Positions 15,545-23,661 of a DNA stretch of 30,557 bases are shown piece by piece (positions within the stretch are counted from its first letter, which is position 1; each line of letters starts with the position of its first letter). The position numbers were made by a program, and so were the translations under genes. The DNA is taken from assembly GCA_034189755.1 (NCBI GenBank), contig JAXIHJ010000154.1:1-30557 (forward strand). Reading direction: 5' to 3'. Source of the DNA: JAXIHJ01 sp034189755. Lineage in GTDB: Bacteria > Planctomycetota > Phycisphaerae > SM23-33. The notes below the pieces were generated by a model, which saw only the letters and a list, made by a program, of their open reading frames with translations, had not been told where the DNA came from and ran no database searches.

Positions 15545-18169
15545 ATGAGCGCCGCAGGCCCCGCACAACTCGATACGCCGGCCATGAGGCAGTACAGGGC
15601 CTTCAAGGACCAGCACGAAGGCTACATACTGTTGTTCCGCATGGGCGACTTCTACGAGATGTTCTACGAGGACGCCAAGACCGCCTCCCGCGTGCTGGGC
15701 CTGGCGCTGACCAGCCGCTCCAAAGGCCCGACGGCCGTGCCGCTGGCGGGCATCCCTTACCACGCGCTGGACAGCTACCTGGCCCGGCTGATTAAAGCCG
15801 GCCATCGCGTGGCAATCTGCGAGCAGGTCGAAGACTCCGCCAAGGCCAAGGGCATCGTCAAGCGAGAGGTCGTTCGCCTGGTAACGCCCGGCACGCTGAC
15901 CGATGAAACGATGCTGCCGGAGCGAGAGGGTAACTATCTGGCTGCAATTTTCGCGGCGAAGCGGGAGAACTGCAAATCTGTCGGTGTCGCATGGGTCGAG
16001 CTTTCGACGGGCGCGTTCTGGGCCATGACCACCTCGGCGGAGAACCTGCTGGATGAGCTTATCCGCATCCGCCCGGCGGAGGTGCTGTTCAGTGACTCAG
16101 GCGGCTTTGACACACCTGAATTCCGCCGGAAGCTGCGCGAGATAGTCGCCGCCTCGCCAACCGGTCGGCCGGACTGGTCCTTCGACGCCCACGCGGCGGC
16201 CGAAACACTTAAAAAGCACTTCCGGTCGGCTACACTGGAAGGGTTCGGCTTCGACGGGTGGGATGAGTCCGTCTCGGCGGCCGGGGCGATTATCGAGTAC
16301 CTGCGCGAGACGCAGAAAACCGCGGTCGCGCACATACTCAGCCTGCGAAAGTTCGACCGGACGGACCACATGGCCCTCGACGGCAACACGCTGCGATGCC
16401 TGGAGGTCCACCGCACACTGAGATTGAACAAGCGCAGCGGCAGCCTGCTGGCGTGTATCGACCGGACCTGCACCGGCATGGGCGCTCGCCTGCTGGAGCG
16501 CTGGCTGACGTTCCCGCTGCTAAGCTACGGCGCCATACTCGCCCGCCATGACGCCGTCGAGGAGCTTTCCGATGCCGCCGGTCGAAGTCGGCTGGAAAAC
16601 CTGCGAAAACTGCTGGCTGACATCTCTCAGATCGACCGGATCGCCGCGAATATCGCCATGGGTCGCGTCCGGCCGCGCGAGCTGATAGCGCTGGGCCGGA
16701 GCCTGAGACTGCTGCCGACAATCGCCGCAACCGTCGCCGACTGCAACGCGGACATCATTGGTCAGCTCACACCGCAACTGGGCGGGCTTTCGGGCCCGGC
16801 CGAACTGATCGCCAAGGCCATCGACCCGGACTGCCCAAACACGCTCCGCGACGGCGGAGTAATCGCCGATAGATTCGACGACGAGCTGGACCGGCTCCGC
16901 AGCATCGGGCGCGACGGGCAAAGCTGGCTGGCCAAATACCAGGCCGACCAGGCGCAACGCAGCGGCATCAGCAATCTCAAGGTCGGATATAACAGGGTCT
17001 TCGGCTATTACATCGAAATCACCCATGCCAACGCCGACAAGGTGCCCGCCGACTACGTCCGCAAGCAGACACTCAAAAACGCCGAACGCTACATCACCGA
17101 TGATCTGAAGCGATATGAGTCGGAAGTTCTGACCGCCGAGGAGCGGGTCAAATCGCTGGAAGCCAGGCTGTTCGAGCAGGTTCGCCTGGAGCTTTCTGAG
17201 TATACAGGCGCCTTCCAAGCTGCGGCTGAGGCGCTGGCCAGGCTCGACGTGCTGGCCGGGTTGGCGCAACTGGCCGCCGACCTCGGCTACCGCCGGCCAA
17301 CCATCACGCAGGAAAACGTCCTGCACATTGTCGCCGGCAAGCACCCGGTGCTCGCCGAGCAGCTCCGCGAGCAGTTCGTACCCAACGACGTTCACATGGA
17401 AGCCGAAAAAGACCGCCTGCTGATTGTTACAGGCCCGAACATGGCCGGCAAATCGACATACATCCGCCAGGCTGCGCTGCTGGTGCTTATGGCTCAGGCC
17501 GGCAGCTTCATTCCCGCCGAGCAGGCCACCATCGGTCTTGCCGACCGCATCTTCACGCGCGTCGGGGCCGCCGACGAACTGACTCGCGGACTGTCCACCT
17601 TCATGGTCGAGATGATAGAGACAGCCAACATCCTTAACAATGCCACCGCCCGTTCGCTGGTCATTCTCGACGAGGTCGGCCGGGGCACGAGCACCTACGA
17701 CGGCCTGGCGCTGGCCTGGGCCGTCAGCGAGCACATCGCCCTGCGGATAGGGTGCCGCACGCTGTTCGCCACGCACTACCACGAGCTGACCGAGCTTCAG
17801 GACCTGCTGGACGACGTGAAGAACCTCAACGTCTCCGTCCGCGAGTGGGCCGACGAGGTGATTTTCCTGCACAAGATCGTTGACGGCGGCTGCGACCAGA
17901 GCTACGGCGTGCACGTTGCGAGGCTGGCCGGCGTGCCGAAGAACGTCATCGACCGCGCCAAGGCGATCCTGCCGCAGTTGCAGGCCCACCTGGCCGAGGG
18001 ACTTGACATGCCCGAACTCGCCGAACGTGCCCGCCAGACCGCGGCGCAGATGCAGTTGTTTGCCGCCCCGGCCTCACGCGTCGCAAGCGAACTGAAAAAC
18101 GCCGACATGGACAATCTCACGCCTATCCAGGCGCTCGAGATGCTGAGGAAACTCAAGAGCGAGCTGTAA
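15545..18169 (+). CDS. mutS: DNA mismatch repair protein MutS
   Basis: Recognises base mismatches and small loops, then signals repair by ATP-driven clamp formation. The product is 874 residues from ATG 15545. The mismatch-contacting F-x-E motif is present as MGDFYEMF (about residues 35-42) in domain I. Connector, lever and clamp domains follow, then the ATPase with Walker A GPNMAGKST, the STFMVEM signature region, Walker B LVILDEVGRGTSTYDG and FATHYHEL. A C-terminal helical segment ends in LEMLRKLKSEL. The frame is open to a TTG at 15497, but ATG 15545 gives the usual short N-terminus before TPAMRQY; no strong ribosome-binding site settles the start. No mutL is in the window. murA follows 98 bases downstream on the same strand. 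Confidence 0.96.
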   Translation: MSAAGPAQLDTPAMRQYRAFKDQHEGYILLFRMGDFYEMFYEDAKTASRVLGLALTSRSKGPTAVPLAGIPYHALDSYLARLIKAGHRVAICEQVEDSAKAKGIVKREVVRLVTPGTLTDETMLPEREGNYLAAIFAAKRENCKSVGVAWVELSTGAFWAMTTSAENLLDELIRIRPAEVLFSDSGGFDTPEFRRKLREIVAASPTGRPDWSFDAHAAAETLKKHFRSATLEGFGFDGWDESVSAAGAIIEYLRETQKTAVAHILSLRKFDRTDHMALDGNTLRCLEVHRTLRLNKRSGSLLACIDRTCTGMGARLLERWLTFPLLSYGAILARHDAVEELSDAAGRSRLENLRKLLADISQIDRIAANIAMGRVRPRELIALGRSLRLLPTIAATVADCNADIIGQLTPQLGGLSGPAELIAKAIDPDCPNTLRDGGVIADRFDDELDRLRSIGRDGQSWLAKYQADQAQRSGISNLKVGYNRVFGYYIEITHANADKVPADYVRKQTLKNAERYITDDLKRYESEVLTAEERVKSLEARLFEQVRLELSEYTGAFQAAAEALARLDVLAGLAQLAADLGYRRPTITQENVLHIVAGKHPVLAEQLREQFVPNDVHMEAEKDRLLIVTGPNMAGKSTYIRQAALLVLMAQAGSFIPAEQATIGLADRIFTRVGAADELTRGLSTFMVEMIETANILNNATARSLVILDEVGRGTSTYDGLALAWAVSEHIALRIGCRTLFATHYHELTELQDLLDDVKNLNVSVREWADEVIFLHKIVDGGCDQSYGVHVARLAGVPKNVIDRAKAILPQLQAHLAEGLDMPELAERARQTAAQMQLFAAPASRVASELKNADMDNLTPIQALEMLRKLKSEL

Positions 18170-18267
18170 TCGCTGCGGATTACCCGTTTCGCGTTCCCGG
18201 CGTTGCAAAAGCGCCGCGGTGCGCGGTATGGTGACGGCAAGCCGGTTCAAGCGGCTCGGAAGTCATT

Positions 18268-19539
18268 ATGGACAGTTTATTCATCAACGGTGGTTCTAGG
18301 CTGAAAGGCGAGGTCGAGATTAGCGGCTCGAAGAACGCAGCGCTGCCGATTATGGCCGCGGCGCTGCTGGGCGAAGGCGAGAGCATTATTTCCGGCGTGC
18401 CCGACCTTGCCGACGTCCGCAGTATGGGCGAGCTGCTGGGCGAGCTTGGCACCGCGGTGAGCCGGGACGCCGCCGGCCGACTGCACATCACCGTCGAGGA
18501 CGAAACCCAAAGCCACGCCAGGTATGACCGTGTTCGCAAGATGCGTGCGAGCATCTGCGTCTTAGGCCCGCTGCTGGCCAAGCGTCGCAAGGCCCGCGTG
18601 GCTATGCCCGGCGGTTGTGCCATCGGCTCTCGGCCGGTGGACCTGCACCTGCGCGGGCTGGCGGCGATAGGCGCGCATATCGAACTGGGCGGCGGCGACA
18701 TCGTAACTTCGGCCAAGCGGCTCCGCGGCACGAGTATTTTTCTGGGCGGGCCGTTCGGCTCGACCGTGCTGGGCACGGCCAACGTGGTGATGGCCGCGGC
18801 TCTGGCCGAAGGCCAAACCGTGATCGAATCGGCTGCGTGCGAGCCGGAAATCGAAGACCTGGCCGCCATGCTCAACGCGATGGGCGCGCAGGTCCGCGGC
18901 GCGGGAACGCCTCGGATAATCATCGACGGCGTCGAGCAACTGCACGGCGCCGAGCATGTTGTCATTCCCGACCGCATCGAAGCCGGTACGTTCATGGTGG
19001 CCGTGGCCGCCACGAACGGCGAGGTAAAACTGCGAAACGTCAGGCTGGATCACATGATGGCTGTCGTGGACAAATTGCGACAGATCGGCGCCATCATTGA
19101 ATCGTCCGACGGCGGCGCTGCGGCGGAAATCGCCTCGGTGCGGCACCTTCGGCCGGCCGACGTCACCACGCAGCCGTATCCGGGATTTCCGACGGATTTG
19201 CAGGCCCAACTGACGGCCCTGTTGTGCCTGGCCGACGGCAACAGCGCAATTACCGAAAAAATCTTCCCGGACCGCTTCATGCACGTCGCAGAGCTGCTTC
19301 GCATGGGGGCCAATGTCCGGAAGGAAGGTCCGACGACGATTGTTACCGGCGTCAAGAGGCTGATCGGCGCTCCGGTAATGGCCAGCGATTTGCGCGCCTC
19401 GGCGGCGCTGGTCATAGCGGCGCTGGTCGCCCGCGGCACGACGACAGTATCGCGCGTTTATCACATCGACCGGGGCTACGAGCGGATCGAGGCCAAGCTG
19501 CAAGGCCTCGGCGCCGACATCCGGCGCGCCAGCGAGTAA
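18268..19539 (+). CDS. murA: UDP-N-acetylglucosamine 1-carboxyvinyltransferase
   Basis: First committed step of peptidoglycan synthesis: transfers enolpyruvate from PEP to UDP-GlcNAc in the cytoplasm. The 423-residue length is normal. The N-terminal SGSKNAALPIMAA block and the PEP-binding loop GGCAIGSRPVDLHL are present. Cys117 in that loop is the catalytic, fosfomycin-reactive cysteine, so the enzyme should be fosfomycin-sensitive type rather than the Asp variant. The later TQPYPGFPTDLQAQ motif and DLRASAALVIAAL fit the family. ATG 18268 has GGAAG five bases upstream. Its presence means the organism can start a murein precursor pathway, relevant if it is a planctomycete. It probably shares transcription with mutS and with the zinc-ribbon gene downstream. 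Confidence 0.96.
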   Translation: MDSLFINGGSRLKGEVEISGSKNAALPIMAAALLGEGESIISGVPDLADVRSMGELLGELGTAVSRDAAGRLHITVEDETQSHARYDRVRKMRASICVLGPLLAKRRKARVAMPGGCAIGSRPVDLHLRGLAAIGAHIELGGGDIVTSAKRLRGTSIFLGGPFGSTVLGTANVVMAAALAEGQTVIESAACEPEIEDLAAMLNAMGAQVRGAGTPRIIIDGVEQLHGAEHVVIPDRIEAGTFMVAVAATNGEVKLRNVRLDHMMAVVDKLRQIGAIIESSDGGAAAEIASVRHLRPADVTTQPYPGFPTDLQAQLTALLCLADGNSAITEKIFPDRFMHVAELLRMGANVRKEGPTTIVTGVKRLIGAPVMASDLRASAALVIAALVARGTTTVSRVYHIDRGYERIEAKLQGLGADIRRASE

Positions 19540-19620
19540 AATTGTCCGAATTCTCTCTTCGCCCTCAAGCACGCCGCCCGCATCGCCGATGAAATAAGCG
19601 TAAGACGTAAGGAGGAAGTG

Positions 19621-19791
19621 ATGTCATCCGTGAGGCTACGCTGCTTGAACCCCAAATGTCGCGTCATGTTGACCGTACCCGAACAGATGCGTGGCCAGCG
19701 GGTCCGCTGCGCCGCCTGCGGTGAGATATTCTTCGTGCCGCCTCCGGCTGAACCGGCGACCAAAAGAAAACGGCTGCGGAAGGCGTCCTGA
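19621..19791 (+). CDS. 56-residue zinc-ribbon protein
   Basis: A small gene preceded by a perfect AAGGAGG five bases before the ATG, the best ribosome-binding site in the window. The product has an MJ0042-like ribbon: a first cysteine pair spaced C-x4-C (CLNPKC, residues 8-13), a second C-x2-C pair (CAAC, about 30-33), an aromatic/hydrophobic IFFVPPP and a basic tail TKRKRLRKAS. It resembles the ribbon at the N-terminus of the 7848-9035 product, but here the domain stands alone with no membrane part. The wider first cysteine spacing is unusual. The basic tail could bind nucleic acid; the function is unknown. It lies 81 bases after murA and is convergent with trxB. Confidence 0.75.
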   Translation: MSSVRLRCLNPKCRVMLTVPEQMRGQRVRCAACGEIFFVPPPAEPATKRKRLRKAS

Positions 19792-19811
19792 GTCGCCACC
19801 GTCCGTCACGG

Positions 19812-20822
19812 CTACCAGCCGCCGGTTTGCTCCTGGCAGGTTTCGCAGATCCAGGTTGTGGGGTCCTGGTAATAGGCTTTCAGTTGCATGGCGGCGATGA
19901 CGCCGTCGCTGCACGCGGTGGCGAGCTGCATGGCGGCGTGTCGGCGGCAGTCGCCGGCTACGAACACGCCGGCCGTGGGGGTCTTCATCGTCAGCGGATC
20001 GGCGGCGATGTAGCCGGCCTCGTCTATCTCCGTGACGCCGCGAAGCCAGGACGTGTTGGGGGTCATGCCGACGAAGACGAACACTCCGTCAACCTTCAGC
20101 TCTTCGATCTTGTCCGTCTCAACGTTCTTAATCTTCACGTGGTCAATTTCAGTGCCGTCGGCGTTGCCGACAATCTCAGCCAGCACGTATGGCAGCTTGA
20201 TGTCGATGTCTTTTTGGCCGGCCGTCTCGCGGAGCTGCTCGACGAGCACCTTTTGTGCGCGGAACTCCCGGCGGCGGTGGATCAGCGTGATTTTTTTCGT
20301 GAATCGCGTGGCCAGGTAGACGGTATCTTCCACGGCGGTGTTTCCCCCGCCGACGGCCAGCACGTGCTTGTCGCGGTAGAACGCCCCGTCGCAAGTGGCG
20401 CAATAGCTTACCTTTCCGGCCTGGCGGAGGTCGGCTTCGCCGGGGGCGCCGAGCCGGCGGTAGTCGCTGCCTGGCGCCAGGATTAGCGCGCGGCTGTGGT
20501 AGGTTTTCTCGCCGTTGTTGACCCCGACCTCGAATTCCAACTTACCCAGCGATTTCAGGCTGGTGACGGCCTGGCCCGCGGCAATCTCAGCGCCGAACCG
20601 CTCGACCTGCTGTTTCATCTGCTCGATAAGCTCCGGGCCGGGGATTTGGACGTGGCCAGGATAGTTCTCGACGTGTTCGGTCAGCATAATCTGCCCGCCG
20701 GGCAGGCCGCTGCGTTCCAGCAGCAAAGTCTTGTAGCGGTCGCGTGCGGCGTAAAGCCCCGCCGCCAGTCCAGCCGGCCCTGCACCAACGATGATTACGT
20801 CGTATAGATCATTGCCGGCCAT
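19812..20822 (-). CDS. trxB: Thioredoxin reductase with C-terminal CxxC extension
   Basis: NADPH-dependent FAD enzyme that reduces thioredoxin. The 336-residue product shows the FAD-binding GAGPAGLAAGLYAAR motif (about residues 13-27), the redox-active CATC (about 141-144), the NADPH-binding GGGNTAVEDTVYLA and the second FAD motif VAGDCRR near the C-terminus. After the usual final helix (DGVIAAMQLKAYYQ) there are about 17 extra residues, DPTTWICETCQEQTGGW, with an additional Cys-x-x-Cys; standard low-molecular-weight TrxB ends before this. The extra pair might act as a relay to substrate or bind metal; this is inference. The gene starts 15 bases after the exported protein's stop and is last in the run from parB/uvrC. 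Confidence 0.95.
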   Translation of the reverse strand: MAGNDLYDVIIVGAGPAGLAAGLYAARDRYKTLLLERSGLPGGQIMLTEHVENYPGHVQIPGPELIEQMKQQVERFGAEIAAGQAVTSLKSLGKLEFEVGVNNGEKTYHSRALILAPGSDYRRLGAPGEADLRQAGKVSYCATCDGAFYRDKHVLAVGGGNTAVEDTVYLATRFTKKITLIHRRREFRAQKVLVEQLRETAGQKDIDIKLPYVLAEIVGNADGTEIDHVKIKNVETDKIEELKVDGVFVFVGMTPNTSWLRGVTEIDEAGYIAADPLTMKTPTAGVFVAGDCRRHAAMQLATACSDGVIAAMQLKAYYQDPTTWICETCQEQTGGW

Positions 20823-20837
20823 CGGAAACTCCTGTCC

Positions 20838-22166
20838 TCACTTGCCCATGGCCTTGATGGCTGCGACGGCCTTCGGGAACCGCCGCAGGACGGCGTCGCT
20901 GCTGGCCGGAGTCATCGTCATGCCGTCGGCAGTCTGCATTCGCAGCAGATTGCCGTCGGCGTCCAGCCAAAGCGTGGCCGCTTCGGCGTCCGCGGCGGCC
21001 TGGTCGGTTGCCTTGACGGCCTGTACGTGCCGATTGCCGACCGTGATCCGGTCGGTCCCGAACACCGTAAAGGTCCGCATGTCGAAGCTGTTGGTCTCGC
21101 TGGTGTAAACCGCAAAGGCGTAGGCGGCGGGTTTATTAAGGTCGATCAGCCTCGGCAGGAGCTGGCCCAGCGCCCGCGGCAGATAGATTAAGTGCGGAAC
21201 CTGCTTCTTGAGCGGGCGGGACTGCCCTCCCTGTAACACGTTGCAAACTATGAGGTTGGCCTGCTTGATGCCTTCCTCGCTCATTTGCTTGGCCTGCTGG
21301 CCAGAACCGATCTGAAGCCGATTGGTCCAGCGTTCCAGCGAGCGGTCGGCCGTGGCGAACATCTCCCGCTTCAGCAGCCGGAGCTGGTCGTTGGGAATCA
21401 AAAGCCTGACCCATGTCTTAACCAGAACACCTTCAGTCCCGTCACGCCGGGCACTTGACTCGGCCACACGCATAAAGCCCACTTCCTTGCCGTTCAGCCA
21501 GAGCAAATACCACTTCGGTTCGCCCCGGACGGCCTTGTTGAGTTTCTCGCTGGTTAAGCCGTCGAGAAACCCCTGGCCGCGCCGGAGATTGGCCTTTCGC
21601 TCAGCCTGGCCGGTTTGGGGGTCGGTGATGTGCAGTGTGTCCAATACCGCCCGGAAGATGGCGCTAAAGCGGTCCTTGGCGTCAGCCGGGCCGGTCATCT
21701 TGAATACGAGGAACTCGCCCGGCCTGGCCCAAACCCACACCTGCCACTGCCACCACGGCAGCGCACCGACGGCGACGCCCTGCAAATGGATAGCCGCCTT
21801 GCCGGCGACCGGGCTGAGCTTGAGGGATGCGATCTTGAACTTCTCGTCGCGCCGAAGCTTCTTGGCCAGGGCGCTGGCGTAGGGTTCCAGGTCGATCTTC
21901 TTGTTGCTTTCGATGGCCCGGTGCACGCTGAGCGTCCAGATGACGGCGCCCGTGTTCGGGTCTCGCCTGGACCATTGAACCAGCGTGGCGGCTGAGAACT
22001 CGCGCTTCCGCTCGACGCCGAGAGGCGGGCGAAGCGAAAAACCGTGCAGCGGGTCGTTGTAACGCCGGCCAAGCTTGACCTCATCGGCGCTTTGACCATA
22101 CGCCGCAGTTATCAAGAACCCCAATAAGGCCCAGGCGACGATTTGTCCCGTGCGTTTCGCGTTCAC
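20838..22166 (-). CDS. Exported protein of unknown function
   Basis: The 442-residue product has a signal peptide (about residues 1-25, ending near ITAAYGQS) and a long extracytoplasmic body. The first part, with LGRRYNDPLHGFSLRPPLG and VQWSRRDPNTGAVIWTLSV, looks like the N-terminus of a secreted lipid/peptide-binding or PsbP-like fold; residues 160-200 include LVFKMTGPADAKDRFSAIFRAVLDTL. The C-terminal part, with WLDADGNLLRMQTADGMTMTP, resembles the beta-rich ends of many planctomycete exported proteins. No catalytic motif is recognised. The start is GTG 22166, with GAGG eight bases upstream. An earlier in-frame GTG at 22223 overlaps the uvrC stop (GTGA) and cannot be excluded, but it would lengthen the signal peptide unusually. 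Co-oriented with uvrC and trxB. Confidence 0.75.
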   Translation of the reverse strand: MNAKRTGQIVAWALLGFLITAAYGQSADEVKLGRRYNDPLHGFSLRPPLGVERKREFSAATLVQWSRRDPNTGAVIWTLSVHRAIESNKKIDLEPYASALAKKLRRDEKFKIASLKLSPVAGKAAIHLQGVAVGALPWWQWQVWVWARPGEFLVFKMTGPADAKDRFSAIFRAVLDTLHITDPQTGQAERKANLRRGQGFLDGLTSEKLNKAVRGEPKWYLLWLNGKEVGFMRVAESSARRDGTEGVLVKTWVRLLIPNDQLRLLKREMFATADRSLERWTNRLQIGSGQQAKQMSEEGIKQANLIVCNVLQGGQSRPLKKQVPHLIYLPRALGQLLPRLIDLNKPAAYAFAVYTSETNSFDMRTFTVFGTDRITVGNRHVQAVKATDQAAADAEAATLWLDADGNLLRMQTADGMTMTPASSDAVLRRFPKAVAAIKAMGK

Positions 22167-22219
22167 TTTAATTTCCTCGCGACCATGCAGTTCATTGTAA
22201 ACAATCCCTTTGGGGTACT

Positions 22220-23590
22220 TCACGAAAAATTGCGCCGCCGGAGGGGTTTGTCGCTCTGAAGAGTCGCCCGGCGGCGGAGGATGTGATGATAGTGCCTGGC
22301 GAAACGGTGCGCCTCGTCACGGACCGACTGGAGCAGCCTCAGTGCCGTATCTCGCCGCGGCAGGCGGATCGGGCCGGATCGGCCGACCGTAAAGATTTCC
22401 TCGGCCCGCTTGGCTAGCGCCAGGAGCGTCGGCGGGCGGGCCTGCAACCGGTCAAACGCATCGCACGCCGCAGAGAGCTGGGGCTTTCCGCCGTCAATCA
22501 GGATAACATCCGGGAAGATTTCATCGCCCGCTCCAGCCAGGCGGTATCGCCGGCGGAGAACCTCGCCAATCGAGGCGGGGTCGTCGCCGCCGCAGACCGT
22601 CTTGATCTTGTAGCGGCGGTAGGCGCTCTTCAGAGGCCTGCCGTCGATAAAACACACTGTCGCACCGCACGCTTCGCCGCCGGCCAGGTGGGCTATGTCG
22701 ACGCCCTCGATCGTCCGCGGCGCCGCAGCCAGGCCGAGCACCTCAGCCAGGCGCGCCAGGCCCTCGGCGGGATCAATGTAGAACACCTCAGGCTGCTCGT
22801 GCTCGTGGACAAGCCCGCGTTTTTGCAGGCCGTCCAGCGCCCGCGACTGGTCGCGAAGTTCCGCCGCACGCTCGAATGCCAGCGCCTCTGCTGCACGGGC
22901 CATCTCAGCCGTCAGCTCGCGGCGAATCTTCGAACCCTTCGATTCCAGAAAATCTCGCAGCCTGGCGATCTGCCCGCGGTAGTCGGCCTTCGAGACCCGC
23001 CCAGCGCACGGTGCGGTGCACTGCTTGATGTTGTGCAGGATGCACGGCCGAAACTGTCGGCGGGATTCATCGCCGTCGGAGATATCCAGGTTGCACGTGC
23101 GAAACTTGAATACCCGCTGCATCATCGGCAGCGCCGCACGCAGGTCCTTGACCGATACGAACGGGCCATACAGCTTCGCGCTGCGCAGACGCGGGGCGCG
23201 GGTAATCGAGACACGAGCGAAATCCTCACGCGTGGTAATCTGGAGGTAGGGAAAGCTCTTGCCGTCCTTAAGCCTAGCGTTGAACGGAGGTTGGGTGTCC
23301 TTGATCAGCCGGTTCTCGCGAAGCAGCGCCTCGACCTCGCTGTCGCATTCGAGCAAGTCGATGTCGGCGACAAGCCGCTCGACCATGCGATTTATGTCCG
23401 GCCCGCGGGCGGTCAGCAGGTCGGCCGCCGGCTGAAAGTAGCTCGCGACCCGGCTGCGAAGGTTCTTGGCCTTGCCGACGTACAACAGACGCCCGGCTGA
23501 GTCCTTGAACAGGTACACGCCGGCGCCGGTCGGCATTTTCGTAGCCTTGCGGCGGAGCATTTCCAAAACGGCCTGACGCGTCTTTGTCAT
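22220..23590 (-). CDS. uvrC: UvrC-type excinuclease subunit, compact form lacking C-terminal HhH
   Basis: Makes the dual incisions in nucleotide excision repair. The 456-residue product has an N-terminal GIY-YIG nuclease (GVYLFKDSAGRLLYVGKAKNLRSRV, about residues 24-48). A cysteine cluster follows (C-x16-C-x7-C-x3-C spacing around FKFRTCNL ... FRPCILHNIKQCTAPC), matching the iron-sulfur site of UvrC. Next come a UVR UvrB-contact helix (AAEALAFERAAELRDQSRAL) and an RNase-H-like nuclease with IEGVDIAH, ILIDGGKPQL and VRDEAHRFA. It ends about 26 residues after the last motif, so the usual tandem helix-hairpin-helix is missing. The stretch between UVR and the RNase-H fold is also short; a full UvrC is about 600 residues. 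All catalytic motifs remain, so it is probably active. The ATG lacks a ribosome-binding site. Confidence 0.9.
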   Translation of the reverse strand: MTKTRQAVLEMLRRKATKMPTGAGVYLFKDSAGRLLYVGKAKNLRSRVASYFQPAADLLTARGPDINRMVERLVADIDLLECDSEVEALLRENRLIKDTQPPFNARLKDGKSFPYLQITTREDFARVSITRAPRLRSAKLYGPFVSVKDLRAALPMMQRVFKFRTCNLDISDGDESRRQFRPCILHNIKQCTAPCAGRVSKADYRGQIARLRDFLESKGSKIRRELTAEMARAAEALAFERAAELRDQSRALDGLQKRGLVHEHEQPEVFYIDPAEGLARLAEVLGLAAAPRTIEGVDIAHLAGGEACGATVCFIDGRPLKSAYRRYKIKTVCGGDDPASIGEVLRRRYRLAGAGDEIFPDVILIDGGKPQLSAACDAFDRLQARPPTLLALAKRAEEIFTVGRSGPIRLPRRDTALRLLQSVRDEAHRFARHYHHILRRRATLQSDKPLRRRNFS

Positions 23591-23596
23591 GTCCGT

Positions 23597-23602
23597 ATTA
23601 TA
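23597..23602 (-). promoter_or_regulatory. uvrC: Perfect TATAAT just before the uvrC start (possible leaderless transcript)
   Basis: On the minus strand TATAAT ends seven bases before the A of the uvrC ATG at 23590, the distance expected between a -10 and the first transcribed base. No ribosome-binding site precedes the ATG. No good -35 is visible at 16-18 bases. Confidence 0.4.
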
Positions 23603-23661
23603 CCGGCTCTTCGCACCTTTCCGGCCTTGCGTCCAGGCCGCCGCCGGCTGCGCTTGCCCGA

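Noticed and set aside
16520..17989. 489-residue minus-strand frame opposite mutS
   Set aside because: Shadow of mutS; composition is typical of an antisense frame.
18562..19572. 336-residue minus-strand frame opposite murA
   Set aside because: Shadow frame; murA has all expected motifs.
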